Shown here: positions 7,522 through 16,734 of the stretch, one piece after another | Layout: each line of letters begins with the position of its first letter | Position numbering within the stretch: position 1 is the first letter of the stretch | Assembly (NCBI GenBank): GCA_052387115.1 | Contig: JBQTJM010000448.1 | Location: forward strand, 1 to 23,402 | Reading direction: 5' to 3' | DNA: 23,402 nt | From: JACCXJ01 sp052387115 | Lineage (GTDB): Bacteria; Pseudomonadota; Gammaproteobacteria; JACCXJ01 | Notes under the pieces: generated by a model | What the model was told of the DNA's origin: nothing | The model's database searches: none | What the model saw: the letters and a program-made list of their open reading frames with translations, nothing else | Program-made: the position numbers and the translations under genes

Positions 7522-9129
7522 ATGCAACTGACCTTGTGGACGTACGAAGGACCGCCGCACGTCGGCGCAATGCGCATCGCGACGTCCATGCAGGGTGTGC
7601 ACTACGTGCTGCATGCGCCGCAGGGCGACACCTATGCCGATCTGCTGTTCACCATGATCGAGCGCCAGGACCGGCGGCCGCCGGTGACCTACACCACGTT
7701 CCAGGCGCGCGATCTGGGCGGCGATACCGCCAACCTCGTGAAGTCCGCCATCGCCGAGGCGTACCAGCGCTACCAGCCACAGGCGCTCTTGGTGGGCGAG
7801 TCGTGCACCGCCGAGCTTATCCAGGATCAGCCGGGCTCGCTCGCCCTCGGCATGAATATCCCGGTGCCGGTGGTGCCGCTCGAGTTGCCCGCGTACTCGA
7901 AGAAGGAGAACTGGGGCGCGGCGGAAACGCTATATCACCTGACGAGAACGCTGCTCGCCGAGCAGGTGCCGGCGCCCGGCGCGGTGCGGCCGGCACGCGT
8001 GCAAGGCAGGCGGCCACGCGCCAACCTGCTGGGAACGACCTTGCTCGGTTTCCGCTGCCGCGATGACGTGGTGGAAGTGCGGCGCCTGCTCGAAGCACTG
8101 GGCATCGACGTCAATACCGTGGTGCCGCTGGGAGCGACGCCGGATGACATCCGCCGCATCCCGGACGCCGACTTCAATATCGATCTGTACCCCGAGGTAT
8201 CGCGCACCACCGCTCGGTGGCTGCAGCGGGCCTTCGGCATGCCGCACACCCGGACCATCCCGATGGGGGTCGGCGCCACGCGCGAGCTCATCGCCGAGGT
8301 GTCGCAACTGGCCGGAGTGGACCCCGCACCCGTGCTCGCGCGCGAGCATCCCGGCGAGTCAGGACTGTCTGCATCGCAGACGCGGCTGCCCTGGTACGCA
8401 CGCTCGGTGGACTCCACCTACCTCACGGGCAAGCGCGTGTTCATCTTCGCCGATGCCACGCATGCGCTGGCCGCGGCACGCATCGCGGCCGAGGAGATGG
8501 GCTTTACGATCGTCGGGCTCGGGACCTACAGCCGCGAATTCGCGCGCGAAGTGCGAGAAGCGGCAAAGACCTATGGTCTCGAGGCGCTCATCAGCGATGA
8601 CTACATCGAGGTCGAGAAGGCTATTTCGGAAGTCATGCCGGAGCTGGTCCTCGGGACGCAGATGGAGCGACACATCGCCAAGCGGCTCGGGATCGCCTGC
8701 GCGGTCATCTCCTCGCCCATCCATGTGCAGGACGTACCGGCCCGCTACAGTCCGGTGTACGGGTTCGAGGGCGCGAATGTGGTCTTCGATACCTGGATAC
8801 ACCCGCTGATGATGGGCCTCGAGGAACACCTGCTCGGCATGTTCCGCGAAGATTTCGAATTCAACGACGGATCGGCACCGTCGCACCTGGGGACACGAGT
8901 CAACCGGCCGGAGAAGCGCGAGACAGCACGCACGGCAGCACCCGTTGCCCTGTCCATCGTCGCTTCCTCCGTGCCTTGGGCCCCGGAAGCGGAGAAGGAG
9001 CTGCACAAGGTTCCCTTCTTCGTCCGCGGCAAGGCGCGCCGCAACACCGAGCGCTATGCACAGGAGCGTGGCGTAGCCACCATCACCGTGGAGACGCTCT
9101 ACGATGCCAAAGCGCACTACGGCCGCTGA
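7522..9129 (+). CDS. bchB: Dark protochlorophyllide reductase subunit B (BchB)
   Basis: BchB completes the BchN2BchB2 catalytic tetramer. It begins MQLTLWTYEGPPHVGAMRIA, the conserved family start. This fixes the ATG at 7522 even though the frame is open further upstream inside bchN. Asp36 (HAPQGD) is the unusual fourth ligand of the [4Fe-4S] NB cluster. Other family features are LVGESCTAELIQDQPGSLA, ISSPIHVQDVPARYSPVYGF and a C-terminal helical domain (WAPEAEKELHKVPFFVRGK). That last domain also occurs in other BchB proteins and is related to the B-subunit tail that contacts substrate. The length of 535 residues is normal. The last 26 bases overlap bchH. Confidence 0.97.
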   Translation: MQLTLWTYEGPPHVGAMRIATSMQGVHYVLHAPQGDTYADLLFTMIERQDRRPPVTYTTFQARDLGGDTANLVKSAIAEAYQRYQPQALLVGESCTAELIQDQPGSLALGMNIPVPVVPLELPAYSKKENWGAAETLYHLTRTLLAEQVPAPGAVRPARVQGRRPRANLLGTTLLGFRCRDDVVEVRRLLEALGIDVNTVVPLGATPDDIRRIPDADFNIDLYPEVSRTTARWLQRAFGMPHTRTIPMGVGATRELIAEVSQLAGVDPAPVLAREHPGESGLSASQTRLPWYARSVDSTYLTGKRVFIFADATHALAAARIAAEEMGFTIVGLGTYSREFAREVREAAKTYGLEALISDDYIEVEKAISEVMPELVLGTQMERHIAKRLGIACAVISSPIHVQDVPARYSPVYGFEGANVVFDTWIHPLMMGLEEHLLGMFREDFEFNDGSAPSHLGTRVNRPEKRETARTAAPVALSIVASSVPWAPEAEKELHKVPFFVRGKARRNTERYAQERGVATITVETLYDAKAHYGR

Positions 9130-12100
9130 TCCGACGCCGGTGCGCGTCGTGATGGTCACGATGGACAGCCATCTGGCCAGCGCCACCGAACGCGCCCGCC
9201 GCGCGCTCGTGCGTAGCCTGCCGGGTCTGTCGCTGTCGGTGCACGCCGCGGCCGAATGGGGTGACGATCTCGCCGCGCCCCGGCGTTGCCTCGCCGACAT
9301 CGCGCGGGGCGACATCATCATCGCCACGATGCTGTTCATGGAAGAACATTTCCAGCCGGTGCTAGCGGGGCTCAAAGCGCGCCGCGAGCACTGCGACGCG
9401 ATGGTCTGCGCCATGTCGGCCAGCGAGGTGATGAAGCTCACCCGCATGGGCAGGTTCTGCATGGACGCGCCGGCCAGCGGCCCGATAGCCTTGCTGAAGC
9501 GCCTGCGCGGCAAGCCCAGCGCCGAGGGCGACGAGCAAAGCGTCAAGGCCAGCGCCGGCGCACGGCAGATGAAGATGCTGCGCCGGATCCCGCGACTGCT
9601 GCGCTTCATTCCCGGCACGGCGCAGGACGTGCGCGCCTATTTCCTCACTCTCCAGTACTGGCTGGCCGGGTCCGAGGAGAATGTGGCGAACATGGTGCGC
9701 TTCCTGATCGATCGCTACGCCGACGGACCGAGGCGCGCCCTGCGTGGCAGACTGAAGTCGCTGCCGCCGGTGGACTATCCCGAGGTGGGCATCTACCACC
9801 CGCGCATGCCCGGTCACCTGGCCGACGGATGCGGTGCGCTGCCCTCGGTGGGCAAGCAGGGATCGGTGGGCCTGCTGCTGATGCGTTCTTATCTTCTGGC
9901 GGGCAACACCGGGCATTACGATGGCGTTATCGCTGCGCTGGAGGCGCGCGGGTTGCGCGTGGTGCCGGCGTTCGCGACCGGCCTCGACGCGCGCCCGGCG
10001 ATCGAGCGCTTCTTCCTCGACGGCGACCGCGCCACCGTGGATGCGCTCGTGTCCCTGACCGGCTTCTCGCTCGTGGGCGGACCCGCCTACAACGACTCGC
10101 GGGCCGCCGCGGAAATCCTCGCCAGGCTCGACGTGCCCTATCTCGCGGTCACGCCGGTGGAGCTCCAGACCTTGGAGCAGTGGGGCGCCTCCGAGCGCGG
10201 CCTGCTGCCGGTGGAAAGCACCATGATGGTCGCCATCCCCGAGCTGGACGGCTCCACGGGTCCGATGGTGTACGGCGGCCGCACCGACGGCGCTCACGCC
10301 AAGTGCGCCGGCTGCGCGCGCGGCTGCGACTTCCCCGAGGCCGACAACCACCACGACATGCAGGTATGTCCGGAGCGCGCCGCAGCGCTCGCGGCCCGCC
10401 TCGCCAGGCTCGTGGCGCTGCGACACTCCCAGCGGGCCGAGCGCAAGATCGCGGCCGTGCTGTTCAATTTCCCGCCCAATGCGGGCAACACCGGTACGGC
10501 GGCGTTCCTGTCCGTGTTCGAATCGTTGCACAACACGCTGCTGGCGCTGAAGCGCGCTGGCTACACCGTGGACGTCCCCGCGACGGTGGAGGAGCTGCGC
10601 GAGCGGATCATCACCGGCAACGCGGCCCGCTACGGCGCCACGGCGAACGTGCACGCGCGCATTCCGGCTGACGATCACGTGCGCCGCGAGCGCTGGCTGA
10701 AGGAGATCGAGACGCAGTGGGGCGCAGCCCCCGGCCGGCAACAGAGCGACGGCGCGTCGATCTTCGTGCTCGGGGAGCGCTTCGGCAACGTGTTCGTGGG
10801 CATCCAGCCGGCCCTCGGCTACGAAGGCGATCCGATGCGCCTGCTGTTCGAGAAGGGCTTCGCGCCGACGCACGCCTTCTCGGCGTTCTATCGATGGTTA
10901 CGAGAGGACTTCGGCGCCCACGCCGTGCTCCACTTCGGAACCCATGGCGCGCTCGAGTTCATGCCCGGGAAACAGGTGGGGTTGTCGGCGGCCTGCTGGC
11001 CGGAACGGCTCATCGGCGATCTGCCGAACCTGTATCTGTACGCCTCGAACAATCCATCCGAGGGGGCCATCGCCAAGCGGCGCGCGGCCGCCACGCTGAT
11101 CAGTTACCTCACGCCGCCGGTTGCGCAGGCGGGACTCTACCGCGGCCTTATTGATCTGAAGGCGTCGATCGAGCGGTGGCGCGGTCTCGGGCCCGAAGCC
11201 GCCCACGAACGCAGCGACCTCGCGGCCCTGATCCAGGCGCAGGCCGCCGAACTGGAGCTGGCCCAGGCCGAGCCAGCCTGGGAGGTCGGCGCTGACGCGA
11301 GCATCGCCCGCCTGGGCAATGCGGTGCGCGAGATCGAGTACTCCTTGATCCCGCACGGTCTGCACGTGGTGGGCCGGGCGCCGTCGCCGCCGGAGCGGGT
11401 CGACATGCTGCTCGCCGTCGCCGAGTCCTCGCACGGCGCGAATCTCGCCCGCGCGGTGATCGAAGCGCTAGTAGCCGGTGCCTCGGCGGAGGACGCGCTG
11501 GCGGCCACCGGCGTCGAGCGCGATCAGGCCTCGCTCGCCCTCTTGCGCGAGCTCGCGGCCACCGACGCACTCCTGTCGCAGGATCATGAGATCGCCGGCA
11601 TCCTCCACGCTATGGATGGACGCTTCGTGCGCCCCGCGCCGGGCGGCGACCTGCTGCGCACCCCGGCCATCCTGCCCACTGGTCGCAACCTGCACGGCTT
11701 CGATCCGTTCCGCATCCCCAGTGCGTTCGCCGTTCAGGACGGCGCGCGCCAGGCCGAGCGCCTGCTCGCGCGGCACCTGGCCGACGGCAATCCGTTCCCC
11801 GAATCCATCGCACTGGTGCTCTGGGGCACCGACAATCTCAAATCCGAGGGCGGTCCCATCGCCCAGGCGCTGGCCCTGATCGGTGCCCGGCCGCGTTTCG
11901 ACAGCTACGGCCGGCTCGCCGGCGCGACCCTGGTTCCCCTGGAGGAACTGGGACGGCCGCGCATCGATGTGGTAGTGACCCTTTCAGGTATCTTCCGCGA
12001 CCTCCTGCCGTTGCAGACCCGACTACTGGCCGAGGCGGCTTTGCTTGCGGCGACCGCCGAGGAGGCGGTCGACCGCAACTTCGTGCGCAAGCACGCGCTG

Positions 12101-12883
12101 GCGTATCGGCAGAAGCACGGCTGCGACATGGAAATCGCGTCGCTGCGCGTGTTTGGCAACGCGGAAGGCGCCTACGGCGCGAACGTGAACCATCTCGTGG
12201 ACAACAGCCGCTGGGACGACGCCGACGAGCTCGCCGAGACCTACACCCGCCGCAAGGGCTTCGCCTACGGCAAGAGCGGCCGGCCCGTGCAGCACAAGGC
12301 ACTGCTCGAAAGCGTTCTGGAGGGCGTACAGCTCGCCTACCAGAACCTCGACTCGGTGGAGCTGGGCGTCACCACGATCGACACCTACTTCGACACGCTC
12401 GGCGGCATCAGCCGCGCGGTCAAGCGCGCCAAGGGTCCGAACGCGAGAGTGGTGCCGGTCTACATCGGCGACCAGACACGGGGCGACGGTACCGTGCGCA
12501 CGCTCGCGGAGCAGGTCGCGCTGGAGACGCGCACGCGCATGCTCAACCCGAAGTGGTACGAAGGCATGCTCGAGCACGGTTACGAGGGCGTGCGGCAGAT
12601 CGAAGTCCACCTCACCAACACGATGGGCTGGTCGGCGACCACGGGCCAGGTGGCGCCGTGGGTATACCAGCAACTGACACACACCTTTGTCCTCGATCCT
12701 GCGATGCGCGAGCGTCTCGCCGCGCTCAATCCGAGCGCATCGGCGAAGGTCGCGAACCGCCTTCTGGAAGCGCACGAGCGGCGCTACTGGATGCCGGATG
12801 ACGCTACTCTGGAAGCGTTACGCAGGGCGGGCGAAGAGCTCGAAGATCGACTCGAAGGCATCACCATGGGGATGGCCGCATGA
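9104..12883 (+). CDS. bchH: Magnesium chelatase large subunit BchH
   Basis: BchH binds protoporphyrin IX and, with BchI and BchD (not in this window), inserts magnesium, the first committed step. The 1259-residue protein has the CobN/Mg-chelatase fold: N-terminal VRVVMVTMDSHLASATERA, a central HAVLHFGTHGALEFMPGKQV, then NLYLYASNNPSEGAIAKRRA, and a C-terminal MEIASLRVFGNAEGAYGANV. A CX2CX3CX13C cluster at C401, C404, C408 and C422 fits the oxygen-sensitive iron-sulfur cluster reported for Rhodobacter BchH. The ATG at 9104 overlaps bchB by 26 bases; an internal ATG at 9151 would remove residues before the conserved MVTMDSHL. The stop overlaps the bchL start (ATGA). Long ORFs on the other strand and frames here are shadows. 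Confidence 0.97.
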   Translation: MPKRTTAADPTPVRVVMVTMDSHLASATERARRALVRSLPGLSLSVHAAAEWGDDLAAPRRCLADIARGDIIIATMLFMEEHFQPVLAGLKARREHCDAMVCAMSASEVMKLTRMGRFCMDAPASGPIALLKRLRGKPSAEGDEQSVKASAGARQMKMLRRIPRLLRFIPGTAQDVRAYFLTLQYWLAGSEENVANMVRFLIDRYADGPRRALRGRLKSLPPVDYPEVGIYHPRMPGHLADGCGALPSVGKQGSVGLLLMRSYLLAGNTGHYDGVIAALEARGLRVVPAFATGLDARPAIERFFLDGDRATVDALVSLTGFSLVGGPAYNDSRAAAEILARLDVPYLAVTPVELQTLEQWGASERGLLPVESTMMVAIPELDGSTGPMVYGGRTDGAHAKCAGCARGCDFPEADNHHDMQVCPERAAALAARLARLVALRHSQRAERKIAAVLFNFPPNAGNTGTAAFLSVFESLHNTLLALKRAGYTVDVPATVEELRERIITGNAARYGATANVHARIPADDHVRRERWLKEIETQWGAAPGRQQSDGASIFVLGERFGNVFVGIQPALGYEGDPMRLLFEKGFAPTHAFSAFYRWLREDFGAHAVLHFGTHGALEFMPGKQVGLSAACWPERLIGDLPNLYLYASNNPSEGAIAKRRAAATLISYLTPPVAQAGLYRGLIDLKASIERWRGLGPEAAHERSDLAALIQAQAAELELAQAEPAWEVGADASIARLGNAVREIEYSLIPHGLHVVGRAPSPPERVDMLLAVAESSHGANLARAVIEALVAGASAEDALAATGVERDQASLALLRELAATDALLSQDHEIAGILHAMDGRFVRPAPGGDLLRTPAILPTGRNLHGFDPFRIPSAFAVQDGARQAERLLARHLADGNPFPESIALVLWGTDNLKSEGGPIAQALALIGARPRFDSYGRLAGATLVPLEELGRPRIDVVVTLSGIFRDLLPLQTRLLAEAALLAATAEEAVDRNFVRKHALAYRQKHGCDMEIASLRVFGNAEGAYGANVNHLVDNSRWDDADELAETYTRRKGFAYGKSGRPVQHKALLESVLEGVQLAYQNLDSVELGVTTIDTYFDTLGGISRAVKRAKGPNARVVPVYIGDQTRGDGTVRTLAEQVALETRTRMLNPKWYEGMLEHGYEGVRQIEVHLTNTMGWSATTGQVAPWVYQQLTHTFVLDPAMRERLAALNPSASAKVANRLLEAHERRYWMPDDATLEALRRAGEELEDRLEGITMGMAA

Positions 12884-13791
12884 GCGTAACGACCGTACCG
12901 ATCAGCACCATCAAGAAACCGCCACGGTGCGGCGACGGCGAGGGCAGCGTGCAGGTGCAGATGGACCCGAACCTGAAGATCGGCACCGCCAAGGTGTTCG
13001 CCGTCTACGGCAAGGGCGGTATCGGCAAGAGCACGACATCGTCCAATCTTTCGGTAGCGTTCTCGAAGCTCGGCAAGCGCGTGCTGCAGATCGGCTGCGA
13101 TCCGAAACACGACTCGACCTTCACCTTGACCAAGCGGCTGCAGCCCACGGTGATCGATGTGCTGGAGTCGGTGGACTTCCACCCCGAGGAGCTGCGGCCC
13201 GAGGATTTCGTGTACGAGGGTTACAACGGGGTGATGTGCGTCGAGGCGGGCGGCCCGCCGGCGGGCACCGGCTGCGGCGGCTATGTCGTCGGCCAGACGG
13301 TGAAGCTGCTGAAGGAACATCATCTGCTCGAAGAGACCGACGTGGTGATCTTCGATGTGCTCGGCGATGTCGTCTGCGGCGGCTTCGCCACGCCGCTGCA
13401 GCACGCCGATCGCGCCCTCATCGTCTGCGCCAATGATTTCGATTCGATCTTCGCGATGAACCGCATCGTCGCCGCGATCCAGGCGAAGGCCAAGAATTAC
13501 AACGTGCGCCTCGGCGGCGTGATCGCCAACCGCAGCGCCGACACCGATCAGATCGATCGCTTCAACGATGTGGTGGGCTTGAAGACGATGGCGCACTTCC
13601 CGGACCTCGACGTCATCCGGCGCAGCCGCCTGAAGAAGTCCACCTTGTTCGAGATGGACGCCTCGCCGGAGCTCGAAGCGGTGCAGAACGAGTACCTGCG
13701 GCTGGCCGATGCCCTGTGGGCGGGCAGCGATCCGTTGGTGGCCGAACCGATGAAGGACCGCGACATCTTCGATCTGCTGGGATTCGACTGA
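12880..13791 (+). CDS. bchL: Dark protochlorophyllide reductase iron protein BchL
   Basis: BchL is the NifH-like ATP-dependent electron donor to BchN/BchB. The 303-residue protein has a P-loop YGKGGIGKSTTSSNL (residues 43-57) and a switch region (GCDPKHDSTFTL). Two cysteines, C132 (GTGCGGYVVG) and C166 (DVVCGGFATP), bridge a [4Fe-4S] cluster across the homodimer. These are the counterparts of the NifH cluster ligands. It starts within the bchH stop and its own stop overlaps the bchM start by one base, so bchH-bchL-bchM form a tight translational unit. The length and motifs are normal. Confidence 0.97.
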   Translation: MSVTTVPISTIKKPPRCGDGEGSVQVQMDPNLKIGTAKVFAVYGKGGIGKSTTSSNLSVAFSKLGKRVLQIGCDPKHDSTFTLTKRLQPTVIDVLESVDFHPEELRPEDFVYEGYNGVMCVEAGGPPAGTGCGGYVVGQTVKLLKEHHLLEETDVVIFDVLGDVVCGGFATPLQHADRALIVCANDFDSIFAMNRIVAAIQAKAKNYNVRLGGVIANRSADTDQIDRFNDVVGLKTMAHFPDLDVIRRSRLKKSTLFEMDASPELEAVQNEYLRLADALWAGSDPLVAEPMKDRDIFDLLGFD

Positions 13792-14492
13792 TGGCGTCAT
13801 TGACTTACCTGCGGCGGCGCGGGCAGCTCGAAGATTACTTCGACCGTACCGCCGTCGAAGCGTGGAAGCGCCTGACCTCCGATGCGCCGATCGGCCGCAT
13901 CCGCGCCACCGTGCGTGCCGGACGCGAGCAGATGCGCAATACGCTGCTTGGCTGGCTGCCGGAGGACCTGCACGGCAAGCGGCTGCTCGACGCCGGCTGC
14001 GGCACGGGCGCGCTGGCGGTCGAAGTCGCCCGCCGCGGTGCCCATGTCGTGGCGGTGGATTTGTCGCCGAAACTCACCACGCTCGCGCGGGAGCGTACGC
14101 CGCGGGATTTCAACGCCGGCAAACTGGAGTTCCTGGTGGGCGACATGCTGGATCCCGGCCTCGGCCGCTTCGATCACATCGTGGCCATGGACTCGCTCAT
14201 CCACTATCGCGCCAGCGATACCGTGCGTGCGCTGGCGGGGCTGGCTGCCCGCTCCGAAGCCTCGCTGCTGTTCACGTTTGCACCCCGCACTCCGCTGCTC
14301 GCGGCGATGCACGCCGTGGGACGCCTGTTCCCGCGTGGCGATCGCGCCCCGGCCATCGAACCGATCGGTGCGGACACCCTGCAGCGGCTGCTCACGGTGG
14401 AGGCCGGACTCAAAGCCTGGCGAGCGGCCCGCAGCGTTCGGATCGCCAGCGGTTTCTACACCTCCCAGGCTATGGAGCTGGTGCGCGCATGA
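13791..14492 (+). CDS. bchM: Mg-protoporphyrin IX O-methyltransferase BchM
   Basis: BchM methylates the C13 propionate of Mg-protoporphyrin IX using S-adenosylmethionine, giving the substrate of the AcsF cyclase. The 233-residue protein has an N-terminal QLEDYFDRTAVEAWKRLTSD typical of BchM/ChlM. It also has the SAM-binding motif I LLDAGCGTGALAVEVARRGA (residues 65-84), motif II VVAVDLSPKL, and a Rossmann-type core continuing to residue ~220. The ATG at 13791 follows bchL in TGATG. An upstream frame extension inside bchL is unlikely because the conserved N terminus begins here. The stop overlaps lhaA by four bases (ATGA). Confidence 0.96.
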   Translation: MASLTYLRRRGQLEDYFDRTAVEAWKRLTSDAPIGRIRATVRAGREQMRNTLLGWLPEDLHGKRLLDAGCGTGALAVEVARRGAHVVAVDLSPKLTTLARERTPRDFNAGKLEFLVGDMLDPGLGRFDHIVAMDSLIHYRASDTVRALAGLAARSEASLLFTFAPRTPLLAAMHAVGRLFPRGDRAPAIEPIGADTLQRLLTVEAGLKAWRAARSVRIASGFYTSQAMELVRA

Positions 14493-15922
14493 AACGGCTG
14501 AACGACACGCTGGCAATGGGATGGATACGGATCGCGCCGCGTTACCTGCCGTTCGCCGATGCGGCTTCGCCGGAACTGCCGCTGGCGAGGCTGCTGCGCC
14601 TATCGCTGTTCCAGGTTTCCGTCGGGATGGCCGTCGTTCTCCTGAACGGCACGCTGAACCGGGTCATGATCGTGGAGTTGGGAATACCTGCCTGGATCGT
14701 CGCCCTGATGGTCTCGCTACCGCTCATCTTTGCCCCCGCGCGCGCGCTGATCGGCTTTCGTTCCGATACGCACCGATCCGTGCTCGGATGGCGCCGGGTG
14801 CCGTATCTCTGGATGGGCACGCTCTTACAGTTCGGGGGACTGGCCATCATGCCGTTCGCGCTGCTGCTGCTGTCGGGCGATACGCAGGGGCCGGCGTGGA
14901 TAGGACAGGCAGGGGCAGCGCTCGCATTCCTGCTCACCGGCGCCGGCTTGCACACGACGCAGACCGCCGGCTTGGCACTGGCTACCGATCTCGCGCCCGC
15001 CGAGGCACGACCGCGCGTGGTCGCCCTGCTGTATGTGACGTTGTTGATCGGCATGGTGGCCAGCGCGCTGGTCGTCGGTGCGCTGCTCGCCGATTTCAAC
15101 CAGATCCGGCTGATACAAGTCATACAGGGCACGGCACTCCTGACGATGGGTTTGAACCTGCTGGCGCTGTGGAAACAAGAGGTGCGGGATCCGTCGCGCA
15201 CCGCCCGTTCCCGGCCGCGGCCCGCATTCCGCGACTCCTGGCAGGCGTTGATGCGCAGCGACCGTGCCGGCCGTTTTCTGATCGCGGTTGGCCTGGGCAC
15301 GGCCGGTTTCAGCATGCAGGACATTCTGCTGGAACCCTACGGCGGCGAGATCCTGCATCTCTCGGTGGGCGAGACGACGACCTTGACCGCGGTGCTTGCC
15401 GTCGGTTCGCTGGTCGGCTTTGTGCTCGCCGCGCGCACCTTGGGTCGCGGTTTCGATCCCTGCCGGCTGGGGGCTTTCGGACTGCTGGCCGGATTGTTTG
15501 CGTTTTCCGCCGTCATCTTCGCCGCAACCTTGGCGTCTCCGCTGTTATTCTGCGTCGGCACGGCCCTGATCGGTTTTGGCGGTGGGCTGTTTGCCGTCTG
15601 CACGCTGACGGCCGCCATGGGCCTGGAGCGCGGAGGTCGGAACGGCCTTGCCCTCGGAGCCTGGGGTGCCGTGCAGGCATCCGCGGCCGGTGTCGCCATC
15701 GCCCTCGGTGGGGCGATCCGGGATGCCGTGTCCGGACTCGCCAGCCAGGGCCTGCTCGGTCCGGCGCTGACCGGACCGTCGGTGGGCTACGGGGTTGTTT
15801 ACCACATCGAGATTGCGCTGTTGTTCGCCACCATAGCGGTGATCGGCCCACTCGTTGGTCCCGCAAGCGACGAGCGGCCGCAAGCGCCATCCAGTTTTGG
15901 TCTAGCCGAGTTTCCCGGTTAA
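14489..15922 (+). CDS. lhaA: LH1 assembly factor LhaA (PucC-family MFS protein)
   Basis: LhaA (ORF1696) helps LH1 antenna assembly, probably by handing bacteriochlorophyll to the complex. The 477-residue protein has about twelve membrane segments. PucC-family landmarks are LNRVMIVELGIPAWIV, DTHRSVLGWRRVPYLWMGTL, TTQTAGLALATDLAPAEARP and SMQDILLEPYGGEILHL. Its longer N terminus and position between bchM and puhA identify it as LhaA, not the bchG-linked homologue at the left edge of the window. The start is coupled to the bchM stop. A 26-base gap with a strong ribosome binding site separates it from puhA; in Rhodobacter a puhA promoter lies inside this gene, but I could not locate one here. Confidence 0.93.
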   Translation: MKRLNDTLAMGWIRIAPRYLPFADAASPELPLARLLRLSLFQVSVGMAVVLLNGTLNRVMIVELGIPAWIVALMVSLPLIFAPARALIGFRSDTHRSVLGWRRVPYLWMGTLLQFGGLAIMPFALLLLSGDTQGPAWIGQAGAALAFLLTGAGLHTTQTAGLALATDLAPAEARPRVVALLYVTLLIGMVASALVVGALLADFNQIRLIQVIQGTALLTMGLNLLALWKQEVRDPSRTARSRPRPAFRDSWQALMRSDRAGRFLIAVGLGTAGFSMQDILLEPYGGEILHLSVGETTTLTAVLAVGSLVGFVLAARTLGRGFDPCRLGAFGLLAGLFAFSAVIFAATLASPLLFCVGTALIGFGGGLFAVCTLTAAMGLERGGRNGLALGAWGAVQASAAGVAIALGGAIRDAVSGLASQGLLGPALTGPSVGYGVVYHIEIALLFATIAVIGPLVGPASDERPQAPSSFGLAEFPG

Positions 15923-15935
15923 TAGCTGCCCAAGC

Positions 15936-15940
15936 GGAGG
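15936..15940 (+). promoter_or_regulatory. Strong Shine-Dalgarno of puhA
   Basis: GGAGG ends eight bases before the puhA ATG at 15949. puhA is one of the few genes here without a start/stop overlap. A strong independent site fits the high expression needed for a reaction-centre subunit. Confidence 0.6.
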
Positions 15941-15948
15941 TCACTGCC

Positions 15949-16734
15949 ATGTCAACCGGTTCCGTCACCAGCTACATCGATGTTGCCCAGCTCGTTCTCT
16001 ATGCGTTCTGGATCTTTTTCTTCGGCCTCGTCTTTTACCTGCGGCGTGAGGACAAGCGCGAAGGCTACCCGCTCGAGTCCGACCGGAGGGAGCGCTTGGA
16101 CCGGATCTCGGTACAGGGCTTCCCGAACCCGCCGGCTCCGAAAGTGTTTGCGCTCAGGGACGGCGGCACCGCGACCGCGCCGCGGGGCAAGGGCGACACG
16201 CGGGAAATCCGCGCGCAGCCGGTGGGACCCTGGCCGGGTGCGCCGCTCGAGCCGACGGGCGATCCGATGCTGGACGGCGTCGGCCCCGCGGCCTATGCAG
16301 AGCGCGCGGATGTCCCCGATCTGACTATGGACGGACGGCCGAAGATCGTGCCGTTGCGCGTCGCAGGGGATTTCCATCTCGAGTCACGCGATCCGGATCC
16401 GCGCGGCATGGAAGTGATCGGAGCGGACAGGGCGGTAGGCGGCACCGTCACCGATGTCTGGGTGGATCGATCCGAAACCGTCATCCGTTATCTCGAGCTC
16501 GAGGTCCCGACCGCGGGTGGACCGCGACGTGCGCTGTTGCCGATTAATTTTGCGCGTGTAGACGGCAACCGGCGCCAGGTCAGGGTCAAATCGATCCTGG
16601 CACGGCATTTCGGCGAGGTTCCGGCATTGAAGAATCCGGAGCAGGTTACCCTGCTGGAGGAAGATCGCATCGTCGGCTACTACGCGGGCGGCAATCTGTA
16701 TGCCGAGCCATCGCGCATGGGGCCATTGCTGTGA
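15949..16734 (+). CDS. puhA: Photosynthetic reaction centre H subunit PuhA
   Basis: PuhA caps the cytoplasmic face of the type II reaction centre and channels protons to QB. The 261-residue protein has a short periplasmic N terminus and one membrane helix (about 10-32, DVAQLVLYAFWIFFFGLVFY). A basic stretch LRREDKREGYPLE follows, then the PRC-barrel-containing cytoplasmic domain with KIVPLRVAGDFHLESRDPDP and MEVIGADRAVGGTVTDVWVD. The C-terminal part reads LLPINFARVDGNRR and EVPALKNPEQVTLLEEDRI, typical of H subunits. The stop overlaps the GTG start of puhB by four bases (GTGA). Confidence 0.97.
   Translation: MSTGSVTSYIDVAQLVLYAFWIFFFGLVFYLRREDKREGYPLESDRRERLDRISVQGFPNPPAPKVFALRDGGTATAPRGKGDTREIRAQPVGPWPGAPLEPTGDPMLDGVGPAAYAERADVPDLTMDGRPKIVPLRVAGDFHLESRDPDPRGMEVIGADRAVGGTVTDVWVDRSETVIRYLELEVPTAGGPRRALLPINFARVDGNRRQVRVKSILARHFGEVPALKNPEQVTLLEEDRIVGYYAGGNLYAEPSRMGPLL

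Noticed and set aside
9362..10873. Long minus-strand ORF of 503 codons opposite bchH
   Set aside because: His/Arg/Gly-rich shadow of a GC-rich coding region with no family resemblance; bchH covers it fully.
13862..15922. Very long plus-strand frame (686 codons) covering bchM and lhaA, suggesting a fusion
   Set aside because: Only the part from 14489 encodes recognisable protein (LhaA). The upstream part is an out-of-frame reading of bchM, whose own frame has SAM-binding motifs.
13882..16734. 950-codon frame apparently fusing sequence to puhA
   Set aside because: Only 15949 onward is puhA; the rest is a shadow of bchM/lhaA. A strong ribosome binding site precedes the true puhA start.
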